NCBI GenBank assembly: GCA_036346395.1
Contig: CM070599.1
Span: 37,253,232-37,317,231, forward strand
DNA from: Hsuehochloa calcarea
Taxonomy: Eukaryota > Streptophyta > Magnoliopsida > Poales > Poaceae
Direction of reading: 5' to 3'
Length of the DNA stretch: 64,000 nt
Shown: piece after piece, positions 23,301-34,843 of the stretch
Layout of the letters: every line of letters begins with the position of its first letter
Numbering within the stretch: the stretch's first letter is position 1
The notes under the pieces: model-generated
What the model was told of the DNA's origin: nothing
Seen by the model: only the letters and a program-made list of their open reading frames with translations
Database searches by the model: none
Program-made: the position numbers and the translations under genes

Positions 23301-24779
23301 AGCATCAAAAGGCATACAGAAACTACTTAACATTGCCACGCAGCACTATCTTTTTTATATCAATTGAACTTACATAGAGAGCTTAATAATTTGCTAAACT
23401 ATAATTCAGGACTTCTGGCAGCATTACATAACTACAAATTACTATATTGGCCTCCACAAGATAACTTTTTTTCTTAAATAATTACGATTCTTGGAGAACA
23501 CGTTGCAGCATCCATGTAAAAGTGCTATTGAAGTGAATAGGATTTGGCTCACCGACTGAAAACTGGATAAAATGTTCATACTGTTCTTTTCAGGTAAAAT
23601 GCTGGGACTATCAAAATGTAAAGCATAAATTTTGGATTGCAGCGCATGTTTGGGCTTTAAGCAGCGTGGTCAATGGCTATTAAGCAGCATAGAAGAACAA
23701 TGGATACAAAAATGCACAACTAAAAAAATTCGTAATACACGTTCTGCTTAGAAAGAAATCCTCTTATATGTACATCGTGCTATGACATGCAAAGCTGGTG
23801 CTATACAAATTATTGCAAAAAAAGACATGATGAACTGGGGCTATACAAATTTCTTCTCATCGAGATCATGCGGAGGACCATAACAGACTAAGATCATAAT
23901 TCTATACTAATATGTGCTGATACAATATAATTTGGAGAAGGGATTTCCTTACCTGCACCATTGAGCTAAGAAAACAGCAAACGCAGTGTCCTTGTTTCCC
24001 ACTCGAGCTTCTAATCAACTGTACATGAATAGGTCTAAGATTTCACTTTAATCAAAATCTTACTTAACTCCGATAGCAATGTACCAATGCTAGTGCTATT
24101 AGCCTATTAGGCATTTTCACGCACACATGGCATTAGCATGATTGTACAAATGTACTTCAGAATAGACCCAACCCGAACTTGCATAACATGGCACTAAAAT
24201 TGGAGAATACATGGACCAGATATCAAACAACTAGACCCAAAAGACTGTAAAAAAGTGAATAGAGCTTACATGCTGTAGATCTCTCGAGAGGGTGTATGGC
24301 TGGAAAGCTGCCTCCTCTAACATTATTATATTGCTCCTCTGCTTGCCATTACCCTCTACGGAGAAGTAGAGGAACAAAAGAACACACCTAGGCAGCCGCT
24401 GTCCGCTGATGAATCGAATCGCTACAGCCATGGAACAAACAATCTGCACTTACAATCAAAGAAATATGCACTTTGAATCAGAGATATAGCTAGTTGCTAA
24501 TCAAGGAACAAACCAAAAAGAACCAGCAGATCAGCCAATCACCAAAACCCTAGCCACAGCGCAGGATAGTTGAATCGGCGGATGATGAGTGAAGAGGTGA
24601 GGACGGCAGATCCGGGCAGCTGAGGAGAAGAGGACTGCACACGTGGTTCTCGAGAGCAAGGAGGTGCCAGGACCCAATAATGTTGATCCTAATTTCTGGG
24701 AGAGTTGAGGAAGAATTGGAGGAAATCAAGGGAGAAAAGGAAAACAGAGAGAAGTGGAAAGTAGAGTAGCTCTTTAGGG
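23301..24779. other. AT-rich interval, no gene recognised
   Basis: No protein homology visible. It may include the remains of the 3' LTR of the gypsy element to the right, but I could not find a paired copy. Confidence 0.3.
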
Positions 24780-24919
24780 TTTCATTTAATCGATAAAAAT
24801 TACAGTTCCTTACAAGACCATCGCTTATACATCACACGAGGCTTGCCAGCAAGTAACAACAACGACTGTGAACAGTAACGGCAAATTATGAAACGGTAAA
24901 CATTAAACTCCATCATTCT

Positions 24920-25024
24920 CGTGGACCGTCCGATCGAATTAAGACTCTTCAACTGACCAAGTCGTGGACCGTTCGATTGAATTAAGACTCTCCAACCGAT
25001 CAAGTCGTGGACTATCCAATTGAA
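24920..25024. repeat. 43 bp tandem repeat, about 2.4 copies
   Basis: CGTGGACCGTCCGATCGAAT-type unit begins at 24920, 24963 and 25006 (partial). It lies just past the integrase remnant of element A and partly inside its last open frame. Confidence 0.85.
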
Positions 25025-25379
25025 GGGGTATTGGGAAATCATAGCCATCTATTAGCTGAAATAAAATGAACATCATCAATATGTATCCAATTCCTTCAGA
25101 TCCTGACAAATGCCTGCACCTTAACATCCTTGTCCTCAAAGATGGAACTCTGGGAAGATTCGGATGATGAAGTTGCTCTTTCTCCAAAGTGGCCCCTAAT
25201 GCTGATGCATGAAATGACTTCAATAATTGTGCTTTCAGGTCTGTTTTTGAACCCACATATAGTCGGCCTTTATACCTCATGATTCCACTATGTAGAGTGA
25301 AGGGTGGAACTGCATTAGCATCAATTCTTAACTTTTCTTCTAACTCCTTGCACCTCTCATCTCCTTGATAGCTCAGCAA
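24939..25379 (-). pseudogene. Gypsy A integrase N-terminal fragment
   Basis: Open frame with IMRYKGRLYVGSKTDLKAQL and LLKSFHASALG, the segment that precedes and starts the integrase HHCC zinc finger in gypsy polyproteins. The following residues diverge (frameshift), and no DDE core is found, so the integrase is lost. Confidence 0.75.
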
Positions 25380-25624
25380 ACTTCATAAATACATTGAGGG
25401 ATAGCCACTGTGAGGGTCATTGTTCTATAGGAGTATTGAACTCTAAACGGAGCATCAGCAACTTTGTTTTCCCTTCCTTTTCTGTACTCAACCCTATAAT
25501 TGTACCCCCAACAACTTAATCAAGAATTTGTGTTGGATTCCTTCAACCAGTCTTTGTTCATAATGTACTTGAGGCTTTGCTGACCAGTTTTGATGATAAT
25601 ACTAGCCCCAATCATATAATACTT

Positions 25625-26008
25625 TCATTTGTTTAAGGCTTCTAGAATTGCCACTGCTTCCTTGTCATAAGTTGACATTACAGCTGCCTTAGGTCCTGAA
25701 GCCTTGCTCATATAGGATATGGGTCTTCCCTCTTGCATAAGCACGACCCCTAGTCCATAGCCACTAGCATCAGTCTCCAGCACAAAGGGCTTAGAGAAAT
25801 TTGGTAATGCTAACACTGGTGCATTGGTTAATAATTCCTTAATCCTTTCAAATGATTCTTGGTGCTCCTTTTCCCACTGAAAAGCATTCTTTTTCAAGAC
25901 TTTGAACATTTGTCGACAAATGATGCCATAATTTTTCACAAACCTTCTGTAATACCCTGACAATCCCAAGAATCCCCTCAACTGAGTGATGTTCTTAGGA
26001 GCAGCCAA
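25625..26008 (-). pseudogene. Gypsy A RNase H / RT connection
   Basis: Begins with NITQLRGFLGLSGYYRRFVKNYG, the RT-RNase H tether typical of gypsy elements. It continues through ALPNFSKPFVLETDASGYGLG, which contains the first RNase H catalytic Asp (ETDAS), and YDKEAVAILEAL with the Glu region. The frame stops after LEALNK, before the rest of RNase H. Confidence 0.9.
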
Positions 26009-26019
26009 TCTCTTACTGC

Positions 26020-26742
26020 TTACACCTTACTAGCATCAGTTACCACTCCTTCCTTACTAATCAGGTGACCCAAGTACTCCACTTGTAGTTGCCCAAATGT
26101 GCACTTGGTCAGCCTAGCATGCAACTTGTTCTTCCTCAAGACCTCCCGTACTGCTTGAAGGTGTTTCTTGTGCTCCTCTAGGTTTACATTGAATATGAGT
26201 ATGTCATCAAAGAAGACGAGGACAAACTTCCTGAGATATTTAGCTAGCAACTCTTTCATCAGGGATTTGAAGGTAGCTGGGGCATTAGTGAGTCCAAATG
26301 GCATTACCAAGAATTCAAAGTGTTCATTGTGAGTGCTGAAAGCAATTTTATGAATATCAACTGGATGCATTCTTATTTGGTGATACCCAGATCTGAGGTC
26401 CAGTTTTGAAAAATATTGAGCTCCATATAATTCATCTAGGAGATCATCTATTATTGGTATGAGATATTTGTTTCTAATAGTTTGTGCATTCAATTGCCTG
26501 TAATCTATGCATAATATCCAACTCTCATCTTTCTTCTTTACAAGAATGGCTAGTGAGCAATAAGGGCCAACACTGTGCTTGATTGTTTTAGCCTTGAGAA
26601 GTTGCTCTATTAACTCCTCCATAGCATTGTTTTTGTGGTGAGGTAACCTGTGAGGCCTCACATTGATTGGCTTAACCTCAGGTTTGAGGGGGTATAGTGT
26701 GATCACAGTTCCTATAAGGAGGCAACTCTTTTGGCTCTGCAA
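26020..26742 (-). pseudogene. Gypsy A reverse transcriptase
   Basis: Nearly complete RT frame of 240 codons. Visible blocks include LPHHKNNAMEELIEQLLKA, ILVKKKDESW, CIDYRQLNAQTI, FSKLDLRSGYHQIRM, FLVMPFGLTNAPATF and the catalytic FFDDIL, followed by the LEEHKKHLQAV and KCTFGQLQVEYLGHLIS segments. Catalytic Asp residues of the DLRSG and FFDD motifs are present, but the polyprotein is broken on both sides (frame shifts at about 26015 and 26700). Confidence 0.95.
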
Positions 26743-26987
26743 ATACTTCAGAATACTGGTTCAAAATCTCTAGCAACTCAGGGTCAGTACATTTCATTTC
26801 TTCCTTTGCTTGCATTTCTTTCGCATAGATTACTGCTCCTATCACTCCTTTGTCCATCATTTTCAACAGCTTGTGTGAATTGATTACACAATCATGTTCC
26901 GGCTTAGTTTCATCTCTAAAGGTTACTGTCCTTCTGCCATCTTTGAAAATACAAAACTCCCTAGTCTTCAGATTGATATTAACTGGA

Positions 26988-27362
26988 CTATGTTAAAGAT
27001 CCAATCACTGTCAAGTATGATATCATACCCCTTGAGGCATAGCAGTCTAAAGTTAGATGTGAATTCCCCTTGAGGCATAGCAGTCTGAAGTTAGATGTGA
27101 ATTCTTCTCCTTGTATAGTATAAATACAACCATAACACATAGCCTCACTGGCCAACAACCCCTCATTATCAATTGCAACCTGGATAGGGGAATGATTGCT
27201 GATTTTGCATCCTGCTTGCATTGCCACCTCTAGAGTCGTAAAGGTTGTGGTACTCCCACTATCTACCAAAGCAGTGGTGTAATACTTCCCTATCTTTACT
27301 CTTAGTGTGAAAGTGCTTGCTTCTGAACTTGTTCCCTGAATGGCATGCATTGAGATTTGCAC
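26988..27362 (-). pseudogene. Gypsy A aspartic protease region
   Basis: Contains TALVDSGSTTTFTTLEVA, which matches the retroviral-type protease active site (here DSGST in place of the commoner DSGAT), preceded by LRVKIGKYYT. A 38 bp tandem duplication (27028-27065 / 27066-27103) shifts the frame downstream. Confidence 0.85.
27028..27103. repeat. 38 bp tandem duplication inside gypsy A
   Basis: CCCCTTGAGGCATAGCAGTC... at 27028 and again at 27066, one difference. 38 is not a multiple of 3, so it breaks the protease frame. Confidence 0.95.
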
Positions 27363-27509
27363 TTCTGTCCTAACCTCCTCCTTACATTCAGGGCTACATG
27401 GTGGAGTACTAAACTCTACTTCCTGATGTTCCTCACACTCCCCCTCTTCATCATCAATAGTTATGAGATGTATTTGTTTCTTGAAACACTTAAAGCATTT
27501 CCCACTTCT

Positions 27510-28055
27510 CTACTTATCAGGTTCAGATGCAGCAGTGGATGTAGTCCTTATCCCAATATCCTTTCGGTTAAAAGGTTCACTACCTCTTGAAACATTAAAG
27601 CCCTGGAAATTAGTCTTCCCTTTAGAAGTATTAGTCCATAATTCAGATTTCTTGTACATTGGTGATTCCTCATCATTTCTAGCATGATCATATGCATCCA
27701 CTAGTGATCTTAAGCCAAGAGACTTCAACAGTATCTTGATGTAATTCTTCAACCCAGATAAAAAAATTCAGGAAGTATAATTCTCTCAAGTTGGGATTAC
27801 TTCTTTTCACCCTTGCCATTACTTCTTCAAACTTGTTTGCTGCAAGCTCCCGAAGGTATCAGCTACATCAATACTTCCTTCCATTGCAAATCGTTTACAA
27901 ACTAAACCACAAAAGTGAGCCCAAGTCATTCCAGAAGTATATATACCATTACTGCTAATCCACTGATATGCCCTTCCTACAAAATATATTTATTCAATTT
28001 GTACTTTTTCTTCAACAGGGGTTTTTGACAACTCAAAACACCTCTCGGCCTTCCT
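27510..28055 (-). pseudogene. Gypsy A gag fragment
   Basis: Conceptual minus-strand translation across stops gives ERCFELSKTPVEEKVQI, then FVGRAYQWISSNG, then MTWAHFCGLVCKRF and SIDVADTFGSLQQT. This is the capsid region of gypsy gag. The C-terminal part is an 80-codon frame at 27510-27752. The N-terminus is cut off at the junction at about 28055. Confidence 0.75.
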
Positions 28056-28056
28056 G

Positions 28057-28092
28057 ATCGGTCGTTGAACGAGAAAACATCCAACGACCGAT
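28057..28092. repeat. 11 bp perfect inverted repeat at the gypsy A / gypsy B junction
   Basis: ATCGGTCGTTG (28057-28067), a 14-base spacer, then CAACGACCGAT (28082-28092). Gag of element A ends at the left arm, and the RNase H of element B begins in it. Confidence 0.9.
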
Positions 28093-29044
28093 TTATTACG
28101 TAAGCGAAGTCTTAAATGGACTAAAGGAACGATATCCACATGTACAAAAGCTGCTATATGGTCTCCTTATGGCTTCAAGGAAACTAATGCATTACTTTCA
28201 CGCCCACAAAGTGGTCGTACCAACCGAATATCCCTTGGGTCAAGTCCTTCGAAACAGGGAATCACCGGGACGAATAGCAAAATGGGCGATCGAGCTTAGG
28301 GCGTTCGACCTCCATTTTATCTCACGGACATCAATCAAGTCCCAGGCAATAGCAGAATTCATTGTCAAATGGACAAACCCTGAACCCACCCAAGGGCCCA
28401 GGTACAAACACCACGACAAGTGGACAATGTATTTTGACGGTTCATTGATGCTCAAAGGCTCGGGGGCTGAAGTTGTCTTGATATACTCTACTGGCAAACA
28501 TATCAAATACACAATCCAGTTAAACTTTCCCGCTACAAACAATATGACAAAATACGAAGGTTTACTGGCAGGACTCCCAGCAGCTCGTTCGCTCGAGACT
28601 CGTAAATTACTAGTGAAAGACGATTCTTAATTAGTAGCGAATCAAGTAGGGAAAGAGTATCAATGCCCAAGTACCAAGATGGCGTCTTATCTGGCGGAAT
28701 TACAGATACTCGAAAAGCACTTGTTCGGTTTTCAGATCCAACACATTCCTAAAAAGGAAAACTTTCGGGTAGACCAGTTGGCACGGATGGCCTCCACCAG
28801 GTCACCTGTCCCGTCAGTAGTTTTTCTCGAGCAACTCGATTCACCTTCGGTAGTCGAGCTTTCTGAGGACATAGATGTTCCACTAGAGGTCGTACAAATC
28901 GATCCTGAGAACATGGATACTCTACAGATCGTTGATGGTTGGCGTCGTCACGATCACGATAGAGATTGGATGACGTCGATCTACAATTATCTTCAATATG
29001 GTATTATTCCTAACGATGATGTAGAGACTGATCGTATAGCATGA
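28065..29044 (+). pseudogene. Gypsy B RNase H and archaeal-type RNase H
   Basis: Starts with IYYVSEVLNGLKERYPHVQK and LLYGLLMASRKLMHYF, the end of the gypsy RNase H, then the connection FDLHFISRTSIKSQAIAEF. The archaeal-type RNase H follows, with WTMYFDGSLMLKGSGAEVVL (catalytic Asp in YFDGS) and ATNNMTKYEGLLAG (Glu). It is interrupted by TAA at 28628; a second frame runs from 28679 to 29044 (FQIQHIPKKENFRVDQLARM). The element is non-functional. Confidence 0.88.
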
Positions 29045-29079
29045 AAAGCCAAATCATACACTCTGATCGAAAGTACCTT

Positions 29080-29890
29080 GTACAAACGAGGATCTCACGG
29101 AGTGTTGATGAGATGCATATCTCAAACAGATGGTATTAAGTTGCTATCTGACATTCATGGAGGAGTCTGTGGATAACATCATTCCTACAGAATGTTGGTC
29201 GGTAAAGCCTTCAAGCAAGGATACTACTAGTCAACTGCCCTTCATGATGTAAAAAAAACTCGTGACGAAGTCCATACAATGTCAATTTCATAGTCGATAA
29301 GTACATCAGCCGGCACAAGCTTTGCAAACCATACCTCTTTCTTGGCCTTTTGCAACCTGGGGACTAGACTTTCTGGGGCCTTTCCCAAGAGCACCCAGTG
29401 GCTTCGAATTTCTATTCGTCATGATTGACATGATTACAAGATGGATAGAAGCCGAGCCGGTTGTTAAAACAACAACTGGAGCCTCTAAGAGGTTCCTCAC
29501 AAAAAATATGATCACAAGATTTGGCATACCCAGTCGTATAATCATAGACAACGGTATCCAGTTCTCTAGCGAAAATTTTCAAGAATTCTATGAGGATCCA
29601 GGTATCAAGATATATTTCTCTTTTATCGCTCATCTGCAGAGCAATGGAGCAGTTGAGTGGGCCAATGGAATCATAATGCAAGGAATGAAACGCCGAGTAT
29701 TTGACCAATTAACAACACGGTCAAGAGCTTGGGTTCAAGAACTTCCTTATGTGTTATGGGCCGTTTGAACCACGACCAGTCGTGCGACCAGTGAAAATCT
29801 ATTTTTTTTATGGTTTATGGTGTTGAAGCCCATGCTTCCTCCAGAACTGCAAATAGACTTTGCTCGACCTACACTCTTTTCTTAAAGAAA
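29080..29890 (+). pseudogene. Gypsy B integrase
   Basis: The zinc-finger part is scattered over broken frames (DIHGGVCG, HHSYRMLVGKAF). The catalytic core is open at 29322-29768: WGLDFLGPFPRAPSGF (first Asp), RIIIDNGIQFSSENF (second Asp) and NGAVEWANGI (Glu), i.e. a complete DDE set. It ends at TGA (29766) where other copies read on; matching sequence MVYGVEAMLPPELQIDFARP continues in another frame to about 29890. The C-terminal part is missing. Confidence 0.92.
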
Positions 29891-31710
29891 TATACGAGTA
29901 ATCGGAGCATCGCACATGCAACCTGATATAGTACTTTCCATGCTATGGATTTCGGGGAGTACATTTCTTACCTTCGTTGATTTGTTCCACTCCTATTTTG
30001 GCTACTGGACGGGACACGTAAAGCCTCATAGTCGAAGTCTCTCCTTCTCCGCATGTGGCCTTGACCACTGGAAGGAGCTTCCTAGCGATAGTCCATTTCT
30101 TACGATCCTCGTTGCCAGTCGGAAACTGAGCAAGAACACATTTCGCGAGGTACTTTTCATGTCTTTAGTTTTTCGCAACCCTTACGACCAGTTTTGGATA
30201 TGATATATAAACAAGTTCACTTGTCATTTTTTGCATACGAGGTACTACACATAAGGTACTACACATTATTTCGATTACGGAAATGACCTAAGACTAGTCG
30301 AAATCACGCTAGTTCCGACCACATTGATTTCCTAGTGATACTTAGATCATTTTTATAATATAATCAGCATATGCTTTGTACCGTGGTCGTAGCTATTGCT
30401 CATATTCTTGATCTACTACTTCTTTACTAAAGTTCTTCTACTAACACAAGTAGTCAGGGGCTAGGAAATATATGAGTATTTGGCAAATTTAGGATGACAA
30501 AACAAAGACTTCATTGATGATAAAAGGTAAGTTTTATGTACAACTGTCAACATATTACATTCTTTTACATCTCAAAACCGCTAGACTGATCGCTGCGTGG
30601 AGACCCGACCTCCATTTGCTCCACAACCTTATGTCCCAGAGTCATCATTTCCTCGAACAATTTGAAGATTTATGGAAGGATCGGAGACTTTCAGTTTTGC
30701 TAAAACAAAAGTAACTCCATTATTGACAGCGTCAAACATGGTCTGTGCATGTTTCTCCCGAGTTGTCTTGAGGACACCCCTGATGTCTTCGAGCTGTTAG
30801 ACAAGGTAGTTGATCTTCTCTGTGGGATCTTCTAAATTGGGTAGTTGCATTCCCAACCCCATGTCGAAGAGCATCTTGTTGAAAGCCTTGACCATTTTTT
30901 TAAGATTTTTCCCGAAGGCTACCTCCTTGCCGCGCTCGAACTCAAGAGCCTTCTCTGCTCGCCTCAATACTTGGGTTTGCTCTGGCCGAGTAAATCACAA
31001 TATAAGTACATACGACTAGCAAAAGAAAACATATTGGTCGTGCTTACGATCAGTTACCTTGGTACTTCATCTCGATAGTCTCGAGAACTTCCTTATGTCT
31101 GGTCGTCAGATATTTGATCGACCGGTCGTTGTTCTGACATTCTTCTTTAAGCTTGGTAATTATGGCTTCTTTAGCCATAATTTTTTCTTTAAGATTCTCC
31201 AAATCTATCAAACATGATAAAAATGAGAATTAGTTAAAAGAAAAAGAGCCAAATGGTAAAGAAGAAGAGAAGTAGACACTAAAAGGATGCTTACTTTCTA
31301 ATTCGGAGTTCATTTTCTCCAAGTGCTTTATTTGTTGGGTTAGTCCTCCGACCACAGCAAAATTCTCCACAAAATGCTACAAAATAGCAAACTCCTTTAG
31401 GTATTTTTCTAAGGGAAAGGTTATTAAAAGTGGTCGTGGAAGATTACCCCAATTGCTATGTCATTATATTCGGTAAAAATGGAGTCTGGACTCGTCTTTG
31501 CTTGACGGTCCAAAATTCTTCCCCAGGCCTCATCAAGATCTTCGTCCTTGAAGATCCGCAGGCGATGAGGAAAGTAGACTTTGCGAAAAGAACTCTAAGT
31601 TAGGGTCAGATTCTGCTGAGACTCCTCAAGGACCACCACCTCTACAGGTGTGGTCGGAACCACCACCACCGCAGGCGTGGTCGGAGCCAACGCGGGTTCC
31701 TGAACTGGCG

Positions 31711-34529
31711 CTACCACCTGCTCGAGGGGTGGTTCGACCTCTTCAGGAGTTTTTCCTGAAGGGTGTTCTGGTCGTCATCAACCGGAATACCAAAGGGTCT
31801 ACAAAAGACAAGAAGGAGAACAGGTTCAAGACTCAAAAGGAAACCAAAGGTAATTACCCACATAAGTATTTCTTTCATGTATACATACCTGGTCGTTTTG
31901 TTGATCTTAATTTTGAAGTGCGCCGGCGCAAAATCCGTTGCGCTTGCCTTCCTCTTCTTTTCTACCAACTTCACCGGTTCTGGTCCGGTGGGGTTGGATA
32001 GATGCGCTACACCCTCCAACTGAAGGTCGGAAGAAATGTTCTCGACCATTTGGTTAAGAACAAGATCCTTGATCATGGGGTCGGAGGGTGCGGTCTCGTC
32101 GGTCTCCAAAACAGTTGCCACGATAGCAACCGGCAGGTCCTCAGTGACCACATTGGAGTCCACGACAACCGCCAAAATTAACAATCAAAGTTAGTAAGGT
32201 GATGAAAATTCTTTATCTAGAATATATATTTTTATTTGGTTACCTACCTCTATAAGATCACCATCTTAAATGGTGGTAGGAGTGGTCGGAGCGTCAATTG
32301 GCCCACAACTTTTAGTGGCCTCATTGATTCTCAGTCCGACCGACTACACATTAAAGAGGGTTTGTGGTAAAACCGATCGGAAAATATATAAAGATAAAAA
32401 GTGGTTGATATTTTTACCCTAAGTCTCTCAGTCCTCTCTTCCGCGGAAATAATCGCTAAGATCCGAGGAAAATCAGCCTTTTCGCTAGGCCGGCGCAGAT
32501 CATTTTGATCCAGTTTCTGATCTTATCAAGAGACAAAATTGTAAGGATAAACAAGAGACTTTAGGATCACAAAAATAATTTATCAATGTAGGCAAATTGG
32601 TTAGAATTATTTAGAACTTCCCTCCTTAGAGTCTTTGGTCGCATCATCACGACTAATATACCAGAGCATCAGATATGCTCGGGCCTTCAAGGGGCTGATC
32701 CGGTGCATGAAAAAGTCATTTACTATATGTCAGGATGTCAAACCCCTGACATTAAAGAGTTGGATGGCTTCAACCCATCTCCCCACTTTTCCCTCTTTCT
32801 TTGTAGAGGAGCGCCATTCTGGATTCTCGACCGCCTTCTTACCACTATAGTAAAGGTTGTCTTTCTGAGTGACCGTCATGTAGAATCAAATTTTCTTCCA
32901 TGACGACCGCAAGGATTTTGAGTACATATGAATGTACTCATCAACTTTTCCATCGTGAAGGCGCAAGGTGCACTCTCCAGGTGTCTCGGTCGTCTTCCCC
33001 GACTTCGTCATCCTGTAGTAATACTTGAAGAGATCCAGAGTCACGGGAATCCCTAAGTACGCTTCACAGAAGTTGACGAAAACGTTGAGGTTGACGATGG
33101 CATTGGGAGCAAGATTCACTAGTTCAACTACGTAATGCTCCAAAACTTTGGGAAAAAAGGAGTGAACTAGGAGCATGAATCCGCATTCGATATTGTTAGA
33201 CCATGTGGCGAGGTCTAATATAATTTAACTGATGAATAATTGACAATGTTATTTACTGATGTTATTTGAGGCGTGTGGTGTGTGTGGACTTATGTCGGTC
33301 AAGTTGGGAAGAACTTGTGCTGGGAAAATATGTTGCTTTGGTTTTTGCATGTGCAGGGTAACTCAGAGGCGGTCGTGGTCTACAGCGGTGGCCGGGAGAT
33401 GGCTTGGTGTGTAGTCATGGTCCAAAGGGTCAAGGATGCTAAAGGAGGCGATCGAGCTCGAGTTGGAGCGCATGGAGATTAAAGATGGATGATGCAGGTT
33501 AGAGCTATGGAGGTGCGGCCAAGCGAGAGGTCAGGAGCGAAGCAGATCATGGAATAGAAAGGAATCATTATTTTTTTTCGTACGCGGGCTCAATCCGGAT
33601 ACAAATCAGAATTTGATTTCCTTATCTCCATGAGTCGAAGTCAAAGGAGTCGTTTCCGTTTTGGAGGTGGAGTCCAAGTCGATTGGGAAAGGGAGGCATG
33701 CATGCGGCAAAATAAAAAGCCGAGTTTGGGCGACGTGCGGCTAGGGGAAAAGAAATAAGATCTGCGGCTGTGTAGTGCAGGGGAAGGGACCGAGACGTGG
33801 TGATTGATTTTCGTTCTTGTGCAATGACGGAGACAAAATCTTTCCTCTGGCGGTACGCCTTTGTCTGTCGAGGGACGCTTGAGACGCCTTGTCCAACAAA
33901 AGGTGTCACGGCGTGTATGCGGTGATCTCCAATTCATGTGAAGTCTGGTGTTCTAACATGTGCACAGAGAACCGGCTCTTCTTTTGATTGGTATTATGCG
34001 TGAAAGTTGATTTATGAGGGTTGATTAATGCATGAGTACTTGCTGTGTGTGATACATGAATTAGTTTATTACTTGGCTTGGTTTATTACTTGCTGTGATA
34101 ATTGACGTGACTAGAGGTGCTGCAAGAAAAGAAAAAGGGTACCAGGAGACGGTAGTAAAAAGAAAGGGTGAGCAGTTTTTTTTTTAAGGTAGAGAGAGAA
34201 GTTTAGATAGGAGTTCGGCCGGCTGTGTATTTTGCGGTCCGGCAGAAGAAAAAAAAAACTTTCACAATCATTCACCCCCTCTGATTGTTATTAACGATCC
34301 TACAGATATATGCGAGAAAAACAGGAATTTTCCCATCTTCAATGCTCGGGGAATGCTCTCTAGCTGCTGATCTCCAAGAAATCAGGTTATTGTTAGGAAG
34401 CAACCCAATCTTCTCCAAGCTCACAAGTTTCTTCTCGCTCAGATCAGAAGCCGACCAGTTGGTGATACGATCCGACATGGCGGAGTTTTGGATGGGCGAA
34501 GAAAGGATGTCGTAGAAGGTTGTAGACAA
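31711..34529 (-). pseudogene. Antisense accessory gene of gypsy B ('putative gypsy type transposon' family), split by a solo LTR
   Basis: Minus-strand gene lying opposite to pol, between integrase and the 3' LTR. The upstream part (34529-34305) encodes LSEKKLVSLEKIGLLP and SIEDGKIPVFLAY. The downstream part (33193-32886) encodes FMLLVHSFFPKVLEHYVVEL, NLAPNAIVNLNVFVNFCEAY and LGIPVTLDLFKYYY, the family signature (Pfam Transposase_28-type, from memory). Past a stop at 32886 the homologous KAVENPEWRS and HRISPLKARAYLIYW segments continue to about 32615, then a Lys-rich region (31711-32184). The frame is contiguous across the solo LTR once one GATAT copy is removed. Its role in these retrotransposons is unknown. 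Confidence 0.8.
33194..34304 (+). mobile_element. Solo LTR (copia-like ends), TSD GATAT
   Basis: 1111 bp beginning TGTTAGACCATGTGG and ending ATTAACGATCCTACA, flanked by GATAT at 33189-33193 and 34305-34309. The terminal part TTCACCCCCTCTGATTG...CCTACA resembles U5 ends of grass copia LTRs. No internal domain, hence solo. It lies within the antisense gene of gypsy B. Confidence 0.93.
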
Positions 34530-34843
34530 AGAGAGGTCGGAGATGATTTTTTTTCTCTCAGAAGATGAAAAGGGAAAGCAAGAGGCGTAAAAATCTAAGC
34601 CCCGCGCTAATGGATTTTATAACTACTATTCTTGAACCGTAATCGGGAGTTACCCAAAAGTCTAACGGACAAAACCTTTTCTCCAACGAAAGAAAAACTC
34701 TTCGGGTTCCAATGCAGTTTCTCAACTTTAAAATGAATACAGATCACCTCGTGTGTCACAGAATTGAATGAGGGTCTGCCCAATACAACTTCATCGGGAG
34801 AAAGTGTGTACACAGCCAATTCATCTAAAGTTCTGGGGCTAGC

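Larger units (their letters stand above)
24780..28055 (-). mobile_element. Decayed Ty3/gypsy retrotransposon A (chromovirus-like pol), truncated
   Basis: In minus-strand order: gag (28055-27510), protease region (27362-26988), RT (26742-26020), RNase H (26008-25625), integrase N-terminus (25379-25200), then non-coding sequence. The 5' LTR and start of gag are missing: the element stops abruptly at about 28055, where an oppositely oriented gypsy begins. The integrase catalytic core is also missing. The RT sequence type (PHRLPHHKNNAMEELI, FVLVFFDDILIF) is that of chromovirus-like grass elements. Confidence 0.9.

Noticed and set aside
34607..34819. Minus-strand frame with VVLGRPSFNSV, similar to the YNAILGRP block of gypsy protease
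   Set aside because: Only a few residues match, the strand is opposite to pol of the host element, and no protease active site is present.
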